Of a DNA stretch of 64,000 bases, positions 25,074 to 33,981 are shown piece by piece. The translations under genes were made by a program, and so were the position numbers. The stretch covers positions 26,627 to 90,626 of the forward strand of contig CAZYVU010000006.1 of assembly GCA_964651435.1 (NCBI GenBank). The letters run 5' to 3'. This DNA is from CAZYVU01 sp964651435 (GTDB lineage: Bacteria > Desulfobacterota > Syntrophorhabdia > Syntrophorhabdales > CAYQXL01). Position 1 is the stretch's first letter; every line of letters starts with the position of its first letter. The notes under the pieces were generated by a model, which did not search any database, was not told the origin of the DNA, and saw only the letters and a program-made list of their open reading frames with translations.

Positions 25074-25721
25074 ATGAAGGCGAATAACGAACGGTTTTCA
25101 ACGGTTTGGGTGCTCTGGGCCTGTATCGCCGGCCTTTCCCTCGTCGCCCTGCCGGCCCTTGGGCAAGACATCATCGCTCAGTGGCTCAACATCAAGGTTC
25201 CCCCTGCGCCCAAGCTGCAGCCCGTCGATTTGGAGCCGCATACCACGGCACTTCTGCTCCTCGATTTCAACAAGCAGACCTGTAACGCCGAGCGGCGGCC
25301 CCGGTGCATTGATTCCATTCCCAGGGCCAAAAGACTGCTCGATGCGGCACGGGCAAAAAAGATGCCTATTGTCTATAGCCTTTCGGCCGGGGCCGTGCCG
25401 GGTGATATTGCCGCCGATCTGGCACCCCGGCCCAACGATCCCGTCGTAACGTCGGGACCGGATAAGTTTTTCGGAACCCGGCTCGAACAAATCCTCGAAG
25501 GAAAGGGTATCACCACGGTAATCGTGACGGGCACGGCCGCCCACGGTGCCGTTCTCTACACGGCAAGCGCCGCAGCCCTTAGGGGATTCAAGGTCATCCT
25601 GCCCGTGGACTGCATGTCGGCCGAAGACCCCTATGCGGAACAGTACGTGGCCTGGAACATGGTCAACGCACCGCGCATTTCGCTCCAGACGACGCTGACG
25701 AGGAGCGACCTGGTGAAGTAG
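25074..25721 (+). CDS. exported isochorismatase-fold protein lacking the catalytic Cys
   Basis: 215 residues. Signal peptide about 1-30 (VLWACIAGLSLVALPALG, then QD). The isochorismatase fold is clear: Asp64 (LLLLDFNKQTC), Lys131 (GPDKFFGT) and the nucleophile loop VTGTAAHGAVLYTA. In active family members that loop reads like TGVxTNGCVL; here the Cys position is Ala159. Two triad residues remain but the nucleophile is gone, so hydrolase activity by the family mechanism is not expected. It may be a binding protein or use other chemistry. Monocistronic from its own promoter. Confidence 0.85.
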   Translation: MKANNERFSTVWVLWACIAGLSLVALPALGQDIIAQWLNIKVPPAPKLQPVDLEPHTTALLLLDFNKQTCNAERRPRCIDSIPRAKRLLDAARAKKMPIVYSLSAGAVPGDIAADLAPRPNDPVVTSGPDKFFGTRLEQILEGKGITTVIVTGTAAHGAVLYTASAAALRGFKVILPVDCMSAEDPYAEQYVAWNMVNAPRISLQTTLTRSDLVK

Positions 25722-25883
25722 ATAAAGAACCGTCCAACCCCGCACGACCAGCCGTTTCCTTCGGCAAGCGGGCACAGAGGAAGCAATCTTGGATACCATG
25801 CGCCGATAGCGGCAGCACGGAGCGACCTTGCAAAGGCATGACTCGCACAGCCGACCCGTTGACTGCCCCCTTGCGAGCGAGAC

Positions 25884-27773
25884 TCAGTAACAGGTCGCTA
25901 CTTTGTCGAGGCTTTTACCCTTGACGAGACGATACTTGTCCCAAAAAAGCTGGTCGACCTTCAGGTACCGGTTCGACTTCTTTCGGGCCACAAACTTCTT
26001 GAGCTGCCCCGGGCCACCGTTGTACATGGCGTAGACGGCCCGGGCCAAATCGTCCTCGCCGAGATTGCGCCCCTCGGCCCTTCGAAGGGCATACCTTCGC
26101 AGATAGAGGTCAAGGATCTCACACCCTGCCCTGATATTGTAACGGGCATCCCAGCGCAACGGCTCAGTGGGGTAAATCCCCCTCCATACCCGCTCATTGA
26201 TCTGCATGAGACCCACCGAGGTCTGGTTGTACGAGAGGATGGGGCGCAGCTTACCTCCCGATTTGATGAATTGACGCCAGCAGCTCTCTTGCCATGCCGT
26301 TGCGTATACCAACTGCTTGTACATGGGCTTGTGCCTGGCGGCCAGCTTCGATTTCGCCATTACGTCCGACGATACCTCGTCGAGCACGGTCTTCACCCGG
26401 TCGAGGTAGGGGCCCAGCTCCGCCTTTTTCAGAATCCAGGGTTCGAGGCTCTCCGTCGTCCTCCCTGCCCCTGTCTCATCGGCAAAGGCGGAGGGCAGCG
26501 CGCGGCCCATAAAGGAGAGGAACCACCCCGCCCGAGTCCTTCCGAGCGTCTCGTCGGGCATGTCAATCTCCAGACCCTCGAAGCCGGGCATCTTCATTGC
26601 CGGAAGCGGTTCCAGGCCAAAGAACGATCGCAGATCGTTGTCCACGGCATAGGAGTAGTCAAGAGGCGCCTTGGCGGCTGCGCCGGGAAGGGCGTTGGCC
26701 AGCTCCTGCAGCCCCGGCTTGCTCATCGTGGGGGTCACCCCCAGCCCCGCCTTTGCCAGGCCTGCCAGGACGTCGGAGGTGCCGAACAGGGCGAGGTAAT
26801 TGGCAGGGGAACGGGATATGGACGGAGAGAGATACTTCCTCATCAGCCCGCCCACGCTGGCCCACGTATCGGCAAACTGGCGCGTCACCAAATCCTTGCT
26901 CAAGGTTCCGTCGGCAAAGGCCTGGACAAAATCGTACCGCGCATCGAGGAGCCCTTCCATAAGGGTGCTCTTCTCGCCATCTGCCACGGGGCTGCCCCCA
27001 AGGGCCCTGATCTGGTTGACGAGAAAGGCGTCCCAATCCTGCCAGTCCTTCGCCACGACGGCCGGGTCCGCCGGCAGCCGGGCACCCTCCACCACCTTCT
27101 CCGGCACCGCCAGACCCGCCACATCCAGAAGGAGGTCGAGAGACAACCCTTCGGGCCTGACCTCGATGGCGCCGGGGCGGATCGTCGCGAGGGCGTTGCC
27201 GATGACGGACAGGTCGTCGGCGGAGAAAAAGAGCGGAAGCAAACCGCCGATACCCTTGGCGGCACCGTTGGCATCGAAGGTCAGCTTGCTCAGATAGGGG
27301 GTCAGGTAGTTGTGCAGAAGGCCGAAGATCGATTTATCGACGACCGTTTTCTTGTGGTCGGCCCCGAAGGTTTGAAATCCCATGGGCTCAAACCCGATGC
27401 GGCCCTTTGCCTCATCGAAGAGAATGCGCTGCAGAACGTCGATCTGCCCCTGCCATTTCGACACACTCACGCACCTGCCCATGAGCGGAAAGCCCGTCTG
27501 GACCTTCACGTTGCTCGTCAGCTTAAGCAACGACTTGTCGGGGCCCACCTTGGGGTCCCAGAGCTCGATAGCGGTGCACCCGTCACCCACGTCAAGGGGC
27601 ACGGCTTTTTCGCCGGGGCCCGTAAATGCCTGCTGAATAAATGTTGAGCGCAGGAACGAATAATCGATTGTGATGGGGATGCGCAGCGTCTGAGATTGGG
27701 ACCAGCAGAGGGAAGGGACCATGAGAAGAACGAGCATCGCGCATATAACCGTTCGGTTTCTTCCTGTCGTCAA
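25884..27773 (-). CDS. exported lytic transglycosylase (SLT domain) with long N-terminal region
   Basis: 629 residues from TTG 27773. This start is chosen because AAAGGAG lies seven bases upstream and it supplies the charged head of the signal peptide (TGRNRTVICAMLVLLMVPSLCWS); ATG 27737 would leave none. Residues about 30-460 are not recognised. The C-terminal part, from about 480, is a Slt-type lysozyme-like domain: catalytic Glu in YATAWQESCWRQFI, then TSVGLMQINERVWRG, NIRAGCEILDLYL and YNGGPGQL. It cleaves peptidoglycan glycan strands without hydrolysis. Convergent with the preceding gene and divergent from 27961. Confidence 0.9.
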   Translation of the reverse strand: MTTGRNRTVICAMLVLLMVPSLCWSQSQTLRIPITIDYSFLRSTFIQQAFTGPGEKAVPLDVGDGCTAIELWDPKVGPDKSLLKLTSNVKVQTGFPLMGRCVSVSKWQGQIDVLQRILFDEAKGRIGFEPMGFQTFGADHKKTVVDKSIFGLLHNYLTPYLSKLTFDANGAAKGIGGLLPLFFSADDLSVIGNALATIRPGAIEVRPEGLSLDLLLDVAGLAVPEKVVEGARLPADPAVVAKDWQDWDAFLVNQIRALGGSPVADGEKSTLMEGLLDARYDFVQAFADGTLSKDLVTRQFADTWASVGGLMRKYLSPSISRSPANYLALFGTSDVLAGLAKAGLGVTPTMSKPGLQELANALPGAAAKAPLDYSYAVDNDLRSFFGLEPLPAMKMPGFEGLEIDMPDETLGRTRAGWFLSFMGRALPSAFADETGAGRTTESLEPWILKKAELGPYLDRVKTVLDEVSSDVMAKSKLAARHKPMYKQLVYATAWQESCWRQFIKSGGKLRPILSYNQTSVGLMQINERVWRGIYPTEPLRWDARYNIRAGCEILDLYLRRYALRRAEGRNLGEDDLARAVYAMYNGGPGQLKKFVARKKSNRYLKVDQLFWDKYRLVKGKSLDKVATCY

Positions 27774-27960
27774 ACCGGCTCTCCTTTATCTTCCAAGGCT
27801 TTTCTTTCCATTGTACCACCATTTTGGCCGTATGTTGAGCGCAAGTTGTCCGGCTGCGCCCACGCGCACAGGCGGGGCAGCCGATTTGACCCCCATGAGC
27901 GCCGTAGGGATGGTGAAAATGTGGCGGAAATTCCCTAAACATGGCACAATGAAGGGGTTC

Positions 27961-28509
27961 ATGGACTACACCTCGAAAAGCGACAAGGTCTGCGCCATAG
28001 AATTCCGGCTCCACCTGAACGCCCCCCGCATTCCCTCCTGGCTATCGGCGGTCCTTCAGGCCGGCTTCGGCGTAGAAATAGGCTCGGGGGTGACGGTAAA
28101 GGACTTTCTTTGCCGTGACCTGTCCATCGATCCGCTCTATGTGGCTGAAAGGGTGACCACCATCTTCGTGGACGGCAAATGCGTCGACAACGTGAGAACG
28201 TCCTTGCTTGGGGCCGGTTCGACGCTTGCCCTCTCTTCCTCCATGCCGGGGCTTGCCGGCGCAGCCATCCGCAGCGGGAGCCCTTTGGGCCTCTTTAGGG
28301 GTCCCGTTACGTATGATGGGGGGCAGGCCGTTGGACAGCCCACGGGCGGGGTCATTACCGTCAAGCTGTTTAATGTTCTCATCGACGAACTGGGCCCCAT
28401 CTTTCTCGCCCACGGCATTCTCCTGGGGCAGCATCAAGCCCTTCAGATGCTGGAAACTTGCGCCGGCTCTTCCATAGCCCTTAGACTTGGCGAGCCCCGG
28501 AACCGGTAA
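27961..28509 (+). CDS. conserved-looking hypothetical protein
   Basis: 182 residues from ATG 27961, which has GAAGGGG upstream; the frame is open for another 80 codons, but those look like non-coding sequence. Predicted soluble. It has an N-terminal domain with alternating strands (VCAIEFRLHLNAP, TIFVDGKCVDN) and a Gly/Ala-rich middle (STLALSSSMPGLAGAAIRSG) followed by VITVKLFNVLIDELGP. The middle resembles strand-turn segments of small beta-grasp-like proteins, but I cannot name a family. Divergent from the transglycosylase gene, with 187 bp between them for both promoters. Confidence 0.65.
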   Translation: MDYTSKSDKVCAIEFRLHLNAPRIPSWLSAVLQAGFGVEIGSGVTVKDFLCRDLSIDPLYVAERVTTIFVDGKCVDNVRTSLLGAGSTLALSSSMPGLAGAAIRSGSPLGLFRGPVTYDGGQAVGQPTGGVITVKLFNVLIDELGPIFLAHGILLGQHQALQMLETCAGSSIALRLGEPRNR

Positions 28510-28671
28510 GTCCGCTCTTCGAAGCTCACCGGAGCCCTCGTGCTTCAGGCAAGGGCGAGCAGAGCACTCACGGGCAGAGGCAGGCAGGGGTGGGGTGTCA
28601 CGGCACCGTCCCGCCCCGTCGAAACCGGCCTCGGCAGACGGTGCTTTGGACGGGAGGGTAGCAATTTGCGA

Positions 28672-28700
28672 TTGTCAGACGATAATTTTTCAGCTATATT
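28672..28700 (+). promoter_or_regulatory. promoter placing transcription start at or next to the start codon
   Basis: TTGTCA (28672-28677), 17-bp spacer, TATATT (28695-28700). The expected start point is 28706-28708, and the ATG is 28708. No SD lies between, so the mRNA may be leaderless. Confidence 0.5.
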
Positions 28701-28707
28701 CTTGACT

Positions 28708-29148
28708 ATGAAAACCATCAAAATGCTTTCATTTGCATTGGCAGCGGTCCTCCTTTTTTCCGGTGCGGCATCGGCGCAATATGTCTTCCTTGCCAGGAAG
28801 GCCCTTGGTGCCGTGAAGCACCTTACGAGCCAAGACCAGGGATACGAGGTGGCTACGGTGCTTCTCAACGCCGATGCCGAGAAGGTATATCGAACGGCCG
28901 TAAAGCTCATCGGCGAGAGCCCGAAGGTGCGCCTCCTGAAGCACGATGATGCAAGCAGGACGGCTGAATTCACCGACGGGCAGCGGACGGTAACGGTGAA
29001 GAGCGCCTACCTTCAGCCCGATACGACCCAACTGATGGTTGCCTGCTTCGTGGGCAAGGGTGAGCCCGCCTCGCCGTCTCCCGTCGTGGATAGCATCCTC
29101 CGCCTGTGCCGCCAGATGAACGTGGCCTGCGAGGTAGCACCCGATTAG
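28708..29148 (+). CDS. small exported protein of unknown function
   Basis: 146 residues. Signal peptide about 1-23 (TIKMLSFALAAVLLFSGAASA). The mature part alternates strands and helices (YEVATVLLNADAEKVYRTAVKLIGESP, RTAEFTDGQRTVTVKSAYLQ, ending in a helix with two Cys, LRLCRQMNVACEV). The pattern recalls small periplasmic DUF3568-type proteins, but the match is by impression only. ATG 28708 is the only start that gives a signal peptide. Its stop overlaps that of the convergent TetR gene by 4 bp. Confidence 0.7.
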   Translation: MKTIKMLSFALAAVLLFSGAASAQYVFLARKALGAVKHLTSQDQGYEVATVLLNADAEKVYRTAVKLIGESPKVRLLKHDDASRTAEFTDGQRTVTVKSAYLQPDTTQLMVACFVGKGEPASPSPVVDSILRLCRQMNVACEVAPD

Positions 29149-29753
29149 GCCGGCTCAGGGAGACCGAGGCTCTTAAACCCCATCCGGAGGGCCAGCTCAA
29201 TGATGTCGTCCATGTGGTCCTTCCGCTTGTAGTCAAACCAAAAGGTGATCCACGTTACCATGCCCAGCAGGAGCAGGGCAGACCAGGACGGCTCGACGTC
29301 TTTCGGCATGACACCCGTTGACTGTAATTCGCCTATTGTGGCCCGAAACAGGTCATAGAGGCGCCTCCACTCCTTTCTGATCTCTCCGTAGTATTTATCC
29401 TTCACCGTCAGCGACTCGTGGAGAAGAAAGCGGAGTTCGGGATGGTTAAGAATGGCCCGCGCGTACTCTCTGATCATCATTTTCAGGCGTTCCCTTGGGT
29501 CCTCAATTGAGCCGGCGGCAGCCAGGTAAGGGCGAAGGAGGTTGTCGATTGCGTACATATGGACAGAAAAGAGGAGGTGGTTCTTGCTGCTAAAATAGTG
29601 ATACAGGCTGGGCTTGGTCATGCGAGCAGCCCAGCAGATATCGTTCGTCGACGTGGCATCGAAGCCTTTTGTCGAGAACAATTTCATGGCCTTCTGTATA
29701 ATTTCCGCTTTTCGCTTCTCATACTGCGGAGTAACCTTTTTACCTGCCGGCAT
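29145..29753 (-). CDS. TetR/AcrR family transcriptional regulator
   Basis: 202 residues from ATG 29753, with GAGGGG seven bases upstream. N-terminal helix-turn-helix at about 12-58 (IIQKAMKLFSTKGFDATSTNDICWAARMTKPSLYHYFSSKNHLL), then an all-helical ligand-binding/dimer domain with several aromatic residues. Situated downstream of, and on the same strand as, a PaaI-type thioesterase gene. In acyl-CoA metabolism such pairs are common, the regulator sensing acyl-CoA or a hydrophobic acid; that link here is inference. Confidence 0.9.
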   Translation of the reverse strand: MPAGKKVTPQYEKRKAEIIQKAMKLFSTKGFDATSTNDICWAARMTKPSLYHYFSSKNHLLFSVHMYAIDNLLRPYLAAAGSIEDPRERLKMMIREYARAILNHPELRFLLHESLTVKDKYYGEIRKEWRRLYDLFRATIGELQSTGVMPKDVEPSWSALLLLGMVTWITFWFDYKRKDHMDDIIELALRMGFKSLGLPEPA

Positions 29754-29852
29754 GATCAGCCCCTCAAAGTCGTTGTTGTGACTATACCCATTAAGTATAT
29801 TGACCGCCAACGTCGACGGTCAAGAAATTGCCTGCGCCATCCGCTCGGCGCC

Positions 29853-30296
29853 TCATTCGGACCCGCCTTCCAAGAATGACAGGGCTTCGTCCTTGCGGTA
29901 AACAAGGGCCTGGCAGGCCGCTATCTTTTTGTCCCCACCATCGTCTTTCTGCACCACATCGATGCGATATGTGGCCACGCGCCTGCTCCGGCTCTCCTCT
30001 TTTGCTTCGACGACCAGCAAGGAGCCGATGGCGGGAGATGCAAGGAAGGTGACGTTTAGGTTTAGGGCAAGGGCAACGGTGCCGTGGGAATTGGAAGCAA
30101 TGCTGAAGGCCTCGTCAATGAGGGAAAAGATGGCACCGCCGTGAATGATGCCGTTAAAGTTCGTCATCTTTTCCGAGTACCGGGTCTCCATCATAGCATA
30201 GCCCGGTCCGACCTCCCGCAGCCTAATGCCCATATGGTTGGCATAGGGCTCCTTCTCGATAGCTTCTCTTAACGCTTCGAATACCTCTTTTTTCAT
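29853..30296 (-). CDS. PaaI-type hotdog-fold thioesterase
   Basis: 147 residues from ATG 30296 with GGGGGAG upstream. Hotdog fold with the typical active-site segment NGIIHGGAIFSLIDEAFSIASNSHG and strand TVALALNLNVTFLASP. PaaI-like enzymes hydrolyse (often aromatic) acyl-CoA thioesters; Asp/Glu in SLIDEAF would be the catalytic acid region. Followed about 100 bp on by the TetR gene. A 24-bp element shared with the YVTN upstream region lies about 120 bp ahead. The substrate is unknown. Confidence 0.88.
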   Translation of the reverse strand: MKKEVFEALREAIEKEPYANHMGIRLREVGPGYAMMETRYSEKMTNFNGIIHGGAIFSLIDEAFSIASNSHGTVALALNLNVTFLASPAIGSLLVVEAKEESRSRRVATYRIDVVQKDDGGDKKIAACQALVYRKDEALSFLEGGSE

Positions 30297-30412
30297 TGGC
30301 CTGTCTCCCCCTCATTGCCGGATCGCCGGACCCTCTTCGTCGGCCGATCACTGTTCGTTATTTTGCCGTAAACCGCCCCGGACAGGACACCTCGAGGGTC
30401 CGCTGCCGGGAA

Positions 30413-30436
30413 CGAAACGGACTGCAGTCAACTATG
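30413..30436 (-). promoter_or_regulatory. 24-bp element shared with 15678-15701 (copy 2)
   Basis: The minus strand reads CATAGTTGACTGCAGTCCGT followed by TTCG. It contains a perfect 10-bp palindrome, GACTGCAGTC, and lies 117-140 bp upstream of the thioesterase start, a position similar to that of copy 1 before the YVTN gene. Confidence 0.4.
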
Positions 30437-30473
30437 ACCGCCTCTGCCGGACATCACTGGGGCCACCTCCCCA

Positions 30474-31415
30474 TCACTTGCCTTGGATCTCAAACAGATT
30501 CGAGAGAACGGTCTTTGGCATTTCCGGGTAGGGCAAGCGGCAGAACTGGAGCCGAAGCCGGTATTTCCCCGGCCCAAGGTCCGAAGGCAGGGTGGCGCGA
30601 ATGGACTGTGCGTCCATCCTGTCTCTCATGACCACGCATTCCACCCCGGGTCCGGCATCGACGCTCAAGGGCCGTGCCTCTTCCCCGCTGCCGCCCTCCC
30701 CGGCAACATCGCCCTCAGGCGCAATGCCGAAACCAAAATCACTGACGGACGCAAGGACAAGCCGCACCTTTTCACCGGGCGCATACCGGTCGTACTCTGT
30801 CGACAGATAGATGCGGCGGTTGTAGTCGCTCTGGCCCGTTTGCACCCCCGACGTGGCAGCCTCCCAGAAACGGGGCCGCCCCGTGTCAAGGTGGACGCTT
30901 CTGCCCCCGTAATGACCGACGCCACAGCAATTCTCTTGCCGTATCATCTCCCACAAACTTTTTCCATCTACCCCTTCGATGAAGAAATCAACGGCCATGG
31001 CGTCCATGTGGAGGCTCGTTTTAGCCACGTTGCCTCCCGATTTCTTGAGCCCCTCGTTGTATGCGGGGCTCCGGTAGCCCGAAAGAAGGCCTATCTGCGC
31101 CCCGGGGGCAGCTTTATCGGAAAAGTAGTCGAGAAGGAAAAGGAGCCTCAGCGAAACGCGGGTAGGCCCCTCAGCGTTTGTAATGCCGAATATCCGGTCG
31201 GCATCCTTCCGGGACGCCTCGTTCAGCGTACCGTCTGCGTTGAGAAGCGCAATCCTGGCCGTCCGGCCCTCTTTTTCGTTCCGAATGTGGAGCTTGCCGT
31301 CGCCCACCAGGAAAAACCGGCCGGCCGCAGCCTCTCCCGCCGATGAGACGCCGCCCCACAAGAGGGCGATACAGAGAAAAACAAGCACCCCAAAGACCGA
31401 TTTTGATGCCGACAT
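30474..31415 (-). CDS. exported M15/DUF882-type peptidase-like protein
   Basis: 313 residues from ATG 31415 with GGAGGG upstream (an in-frame GTG two codons earlier abuts the SD). Signal peptide about 1-26 (VFGVLVFLCIALLWGGVSSAG). The catalytic-type core resembles D-Ala-D-Ala carboxypeptidase/YcbK (M15, DUF882) proteins: LLSGYRSPAYNEGL, SLHMDAMAVDF (zinc His and Asp) and GVGHYGGRSVHLDTG (second His). A C-terminal beta-rich domain (about 190-313) with RLRLQFCRLPYPEMP is unassigned. Likely acts on peptidoglycan peptides in the periplasm. Confidence 0.82.
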   Translation of the reverse strand: MSASKSVFGVLVFLCIALLWGGVSSAGEAAAGRFFLVGDGKLHIRNEKEGRTARIALLNADGTLNEASRKDADRIFGITNAEGPTRVSLRLLFLLDYFSDKAAPGAQIGLLSGYRSPAYNEGLKKSGGNVAKTSLHMDAMAVDFFIEGVDGKSLWEMIRQENCCGVGHYGGRSVHLDTGRPRFWEAATSGVQTGQSDYNRRIYLSTEYDRYAPGEKVRLVLASVSDFGFGIAPEGDVAGEGGSGEEARPLSVDAGPGVECVVMRDRMDAQSIRATLPSDLGPGKYRLRLQFCRLPYPEMPKTVLSNLFEIQGK

Positions 31416-31582
31416 GACCACCCTCCAGAGCTTTCAGTAACCGTCCCTGTATAGTCTAACGGCCCGGGACGAGGAAGTGCAACGATTTTATGCACGCCGG
31501 CGTTTGCGGTCCTTTGCGCCAAACGGGTTGACGGTGCGGTGCAGGGAGTGTTATTGGTAGTTAGAGAGGAGGCTTGAGGCCC

Positions 31583-31777
31583 ATGACGGAACGGAGATTT
31601 GCAGGATATTTTCTCGTTGCTACACTTATAATGGTACTTTTTTGTGCCGGCTGCGCCGTGACGCGGGACAGCCAGTCGGGTAAATGGGAGCGCATCGACG
31701 GGGGCCCCGGGGTTTTTCCACCCGATGCCCGATGGTTCTCGCCGGGCGCCTTTCCCGACGATATGTACCAGCATTGA
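31583..31777 (+). CDS. small lipoprotein
   Basis: 64 residues from ATG 31583, preceded by GAGGAGG. N-terminal hydrophobic signal ending FCAGC (Cys lipidation expected; the -3 residue is Cys, which is unusual), then a short polar domain rich in Gly/Pro/aromatics (GGPGVFPPDARWFSPGAFP). No family recognised. It stands alone between the M15-type gene (divergent) and the V/A-ATPase operon (convergent). Confidence 0.6.
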   Translation: MTERRFAGYFLVATLIMVLFCAGCAVTRDSQSGKWERIDGGPGVFPPDARWFSPGAFPDDMYQH

Positions 31778-31949
31778 CGAAACTTGATTGCACTAAGCCG
31801 GAGTGAGAGGATAGGGCCATCCCCATCAACGCTGTGGACAAAACTACCTGTCGCCTATAGTCATTCTTTCATGAAGGCGATGGCGAGACAACAAAAACCC
31901 GCCGGAAAAACTGTGGGGCAGTGGGTCCTGCAGTTGCCTTCTCTGACAT

Positions 31950-32582
31950 CTACGACTGAGAGGCAAGGCGCATCGCCTTGATCTTCATCAGTCGGCTTGT
32001 GTTGGAGCGCTCCATCTCGTCGAGCTTGCTCGTTATGTACTTGATGGTCTCCTTCATGCGGGGTATCAAGGTATACTCGAGAGCGTTGACCCTCCGCCTC
32101 GTCTTTTCGATCTCACCGCTGATGATGCGCACCGCCTCCTCCAGCTCCGCCATCTTCATGAGCTTCGGCATAAACTCCTTAAGCGATTTGATGGCCACGT
32201 CAAGCTCGGGGGATGTGTGGATGAGCGAGTAGGCTCCTGTCGACGGGCCGAAAACCACCTCGATCTTCGGGATGGCCACGCTCATAAGGCGCCTCTTGGT
32301 CACCGTAAGCTGCAGGTCCTGCTTTGTGCTTTCAAGGGCACTCTCAGTGATCTTCCGGGACGATGTGATCTCAGCGAGGACAAAAAGCTTGAGCACATAG
32401 GGCAGCTCTTCGTCGACGGCCATGCGGTGCGACCTGTATTCGCCGGCAAGGCTCATGAACTCCTTCATGAGGCCGTCCAGCTTATCTTTCAACAGCTTGT
32501 GCCCTCGCTCTGCAACGGCAAGCCTCTTGCGGAGCCTCAGGAGCTCCATTCTGGTAGGGTTTACAGCAAGTCGCGCGGCCAT
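31950..32582 (-). CDS. ntpD: V/A-type ATPase subunit D (central stalk)
   Basis: 210 residues, largely two long helices forming the coiled coil of the rotor axle: VNPTRMELLRLRKRLAVAERG at the start and ALEYTLIPRMKETIKYITSKL near the end, both diagnostic of subunit D. It turns inside the A3B3 head and couples ATP chemistry to the membrane ring through subunit F. Last gene of the nine-gene operon, 3 bp after subunit B. Length is normal for the family. Confidence 0.96.
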   Translation of the reverse strand: MAARLAVNPTRMELLRLRKRLAVAERGHKLLKDKLDGLMKEFMSLAGEYRSHRMAVDEELPYVLKLFVLAEITSSRKITESALESTKQDLQLTVTKRRLMSVAIPKIEVVFGPSTGAYSLIHTSPELDVAIKSLKEFMPKLMKMAELEEAVRIISGEIEKTRRRVNALEYTLIPRMKETIKYITSKLDEMERSNTSRLMKIKAMRLASQS

Positions 32583-32585
32583 GGT

Positions 32586-33968
32586 CTACGTACCCGGGTG
32601 GTATTTTTCTATGTACGCATCCCGAACACGCTTCAGCTCGTTCCTGGGAAGCATGGCGAGAAGCTCCCAGCCGATCCTGAGACTTTCCTCAATCGTTCGG
32701 TTCTCGTTTTCCCCCTGCCGGACAAAGGTATCCTCGAAGGCGTCGGCAAACTTGACAAAAAGCAGGTCCGTTTCGCTGAGGGCAGACTCGCCCAGGACCA
32801 CGGCAAGCTCCTTCGCGTTCTTGCCGCGGGCGTATGCCGCGTAGAGCTGGTTCATAACGTCCGCATGGTCTTCCCTCGTCTTTCCCACACCGATGCCCTT
32901 ATCCTTGAGCCTTGACAACGAGGGCAGCACGTCGACGGGCGGGTAGATGCCCCGGGCATTAAGGCCCCGGTGAATGATGATCTGGCCCTCGGTGATGTAC
33001 CCTGTAAGGTCCGGTATGGGATGCGTCTTATCGTCTTCCGGCATGGTCAAAACGGGGATCTGGGTGATGGATCCCATTTTCCCTTTGATGCGGCCCGCCC
33101 GCTCATAAATGGTGGCAAGGTCTGTGTACAGGTATCCCGGATAGCCGCGCCGGCCCGGCACCTCTCTCCGGGCAGCCGAGATTTCGCGGAGCGCCTCGCA
33201 GTAGTTGGTCAGGTCGGTAAGGATGACAAGGACATGCATCTCCTTCTCGAAGGCCAGATACTCTGCCGCCGTCAAGGCCATGCGGGGCAGCGCGATCCGC
33301 TCGATGGGGGGATCGTCGGCGAGGTTCACGAAGACGACCGACCTTTCTATGGCGCCGGTGCGTCGAAAATCGGATACGAAAAACTCGGCCTCTTCAAAGG
33401 TGATGCCCATAGCGGCAAAGATGACGGCAAATTTTTCCCCCGTCTTGAGAACCGTTGCCTGCCGTGCGATCTGAGCCGCAAGGCGGGAGTGCGGAAGACC
33501 GGAGCCGGAAAACAGGGGCAGCTTTTGGCCCCGCACGAGTGTGTTGAGAAGGTCGATGGTCGATATACCCGTCTGGATAAACTCATTGGGATAGTCCCGG
33601 GAAAAAGGGTTCATGGGCGTACCGTTCACATCCAGGTATTTTTCCGGGATGATTGCCGGGCCGTCGTCTATGGGCCTGCCGGAGCCGTCAAAAACCCGCC
33701 CGAGCATATCCAGAGAAACCCCGAGCTCCATTCCCTTGGCCAGAAACTTTACCTTAACGTCTTCCGGAGCAAGACCGCTCGTGCCCTCGAAGACCTGAAC
33801 CATGGCCTTGTCGCCGTTCACCTCCAGGACCCGGCCTCTTCTCAGATGGCCGTTGTGGAGCTTTATGTGTGCCAGCTCTCCATAGGCAACACCTTCAACC
33901 CCCTCAACGAGCATCAAAGGCCCTGCTATCTGTGTAACCGTTCGATATTCTTTTGACACAATTGCCAT
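32586..33968 (-). CDS. ntpB: V/A-type ATPase subunit B (regulatory)
   Basis: 460 residues. Beta-barrel N-terminus (YRTVTQIAGPLMLVEGVEG), a nucleotide-binding fold without a Walker A (FSGSGLPHSRLAAQIARQA, where catalytic subunits have GxxxxGKT), and the B-type landmark LTDLTNYCEALREISAARRE. It alternates with subunit A in the catalytic hexamer. Spacing to A is 13 bp and to D 3 bp. Confidence 0.97.
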   Translation of the reverse strand: MAIVSKEYRTVTQIAGPLMLVEGVEGVAYGELAHIKLHNGHLRRGRVLEVNGDKAMVQVFEGTSGLAPEDVKVKFLAKGMELGVSLDMLGRVFDGSGRPIDDGPAIIPEKYLDVNGTPMNPFSRDYPNEFIQTGISTIDLLNTLVRGQKLPLFSGSGLPHSRLAAQIARQATVLKTGEKFAVIFAAMGITFEEAEFFVSDFRRTGAIERSVVFVNLADDPPIERIALPRMALTAAEYLAFEKEMHVLVILTDLTNYCEALREISAARREVPGRRGYPGYLYTDLATIYERAGRIKGKMGSITQIPVLTMPEDDKTHPIPDLTGYITEGQIIIHRGLNARGIYPPVDVLPSLSRLKDKGIGVGKTREDHADVMNQLYAAYARGKNAKELAVVLGESALSETDLLFVKFADAFEDTFVRQGENENRTIEESLRIGWELLAMLPRNELKRVRDAYIEKYHPGT

Positions 33969-33981
33969 CTTTACCCCGCTT

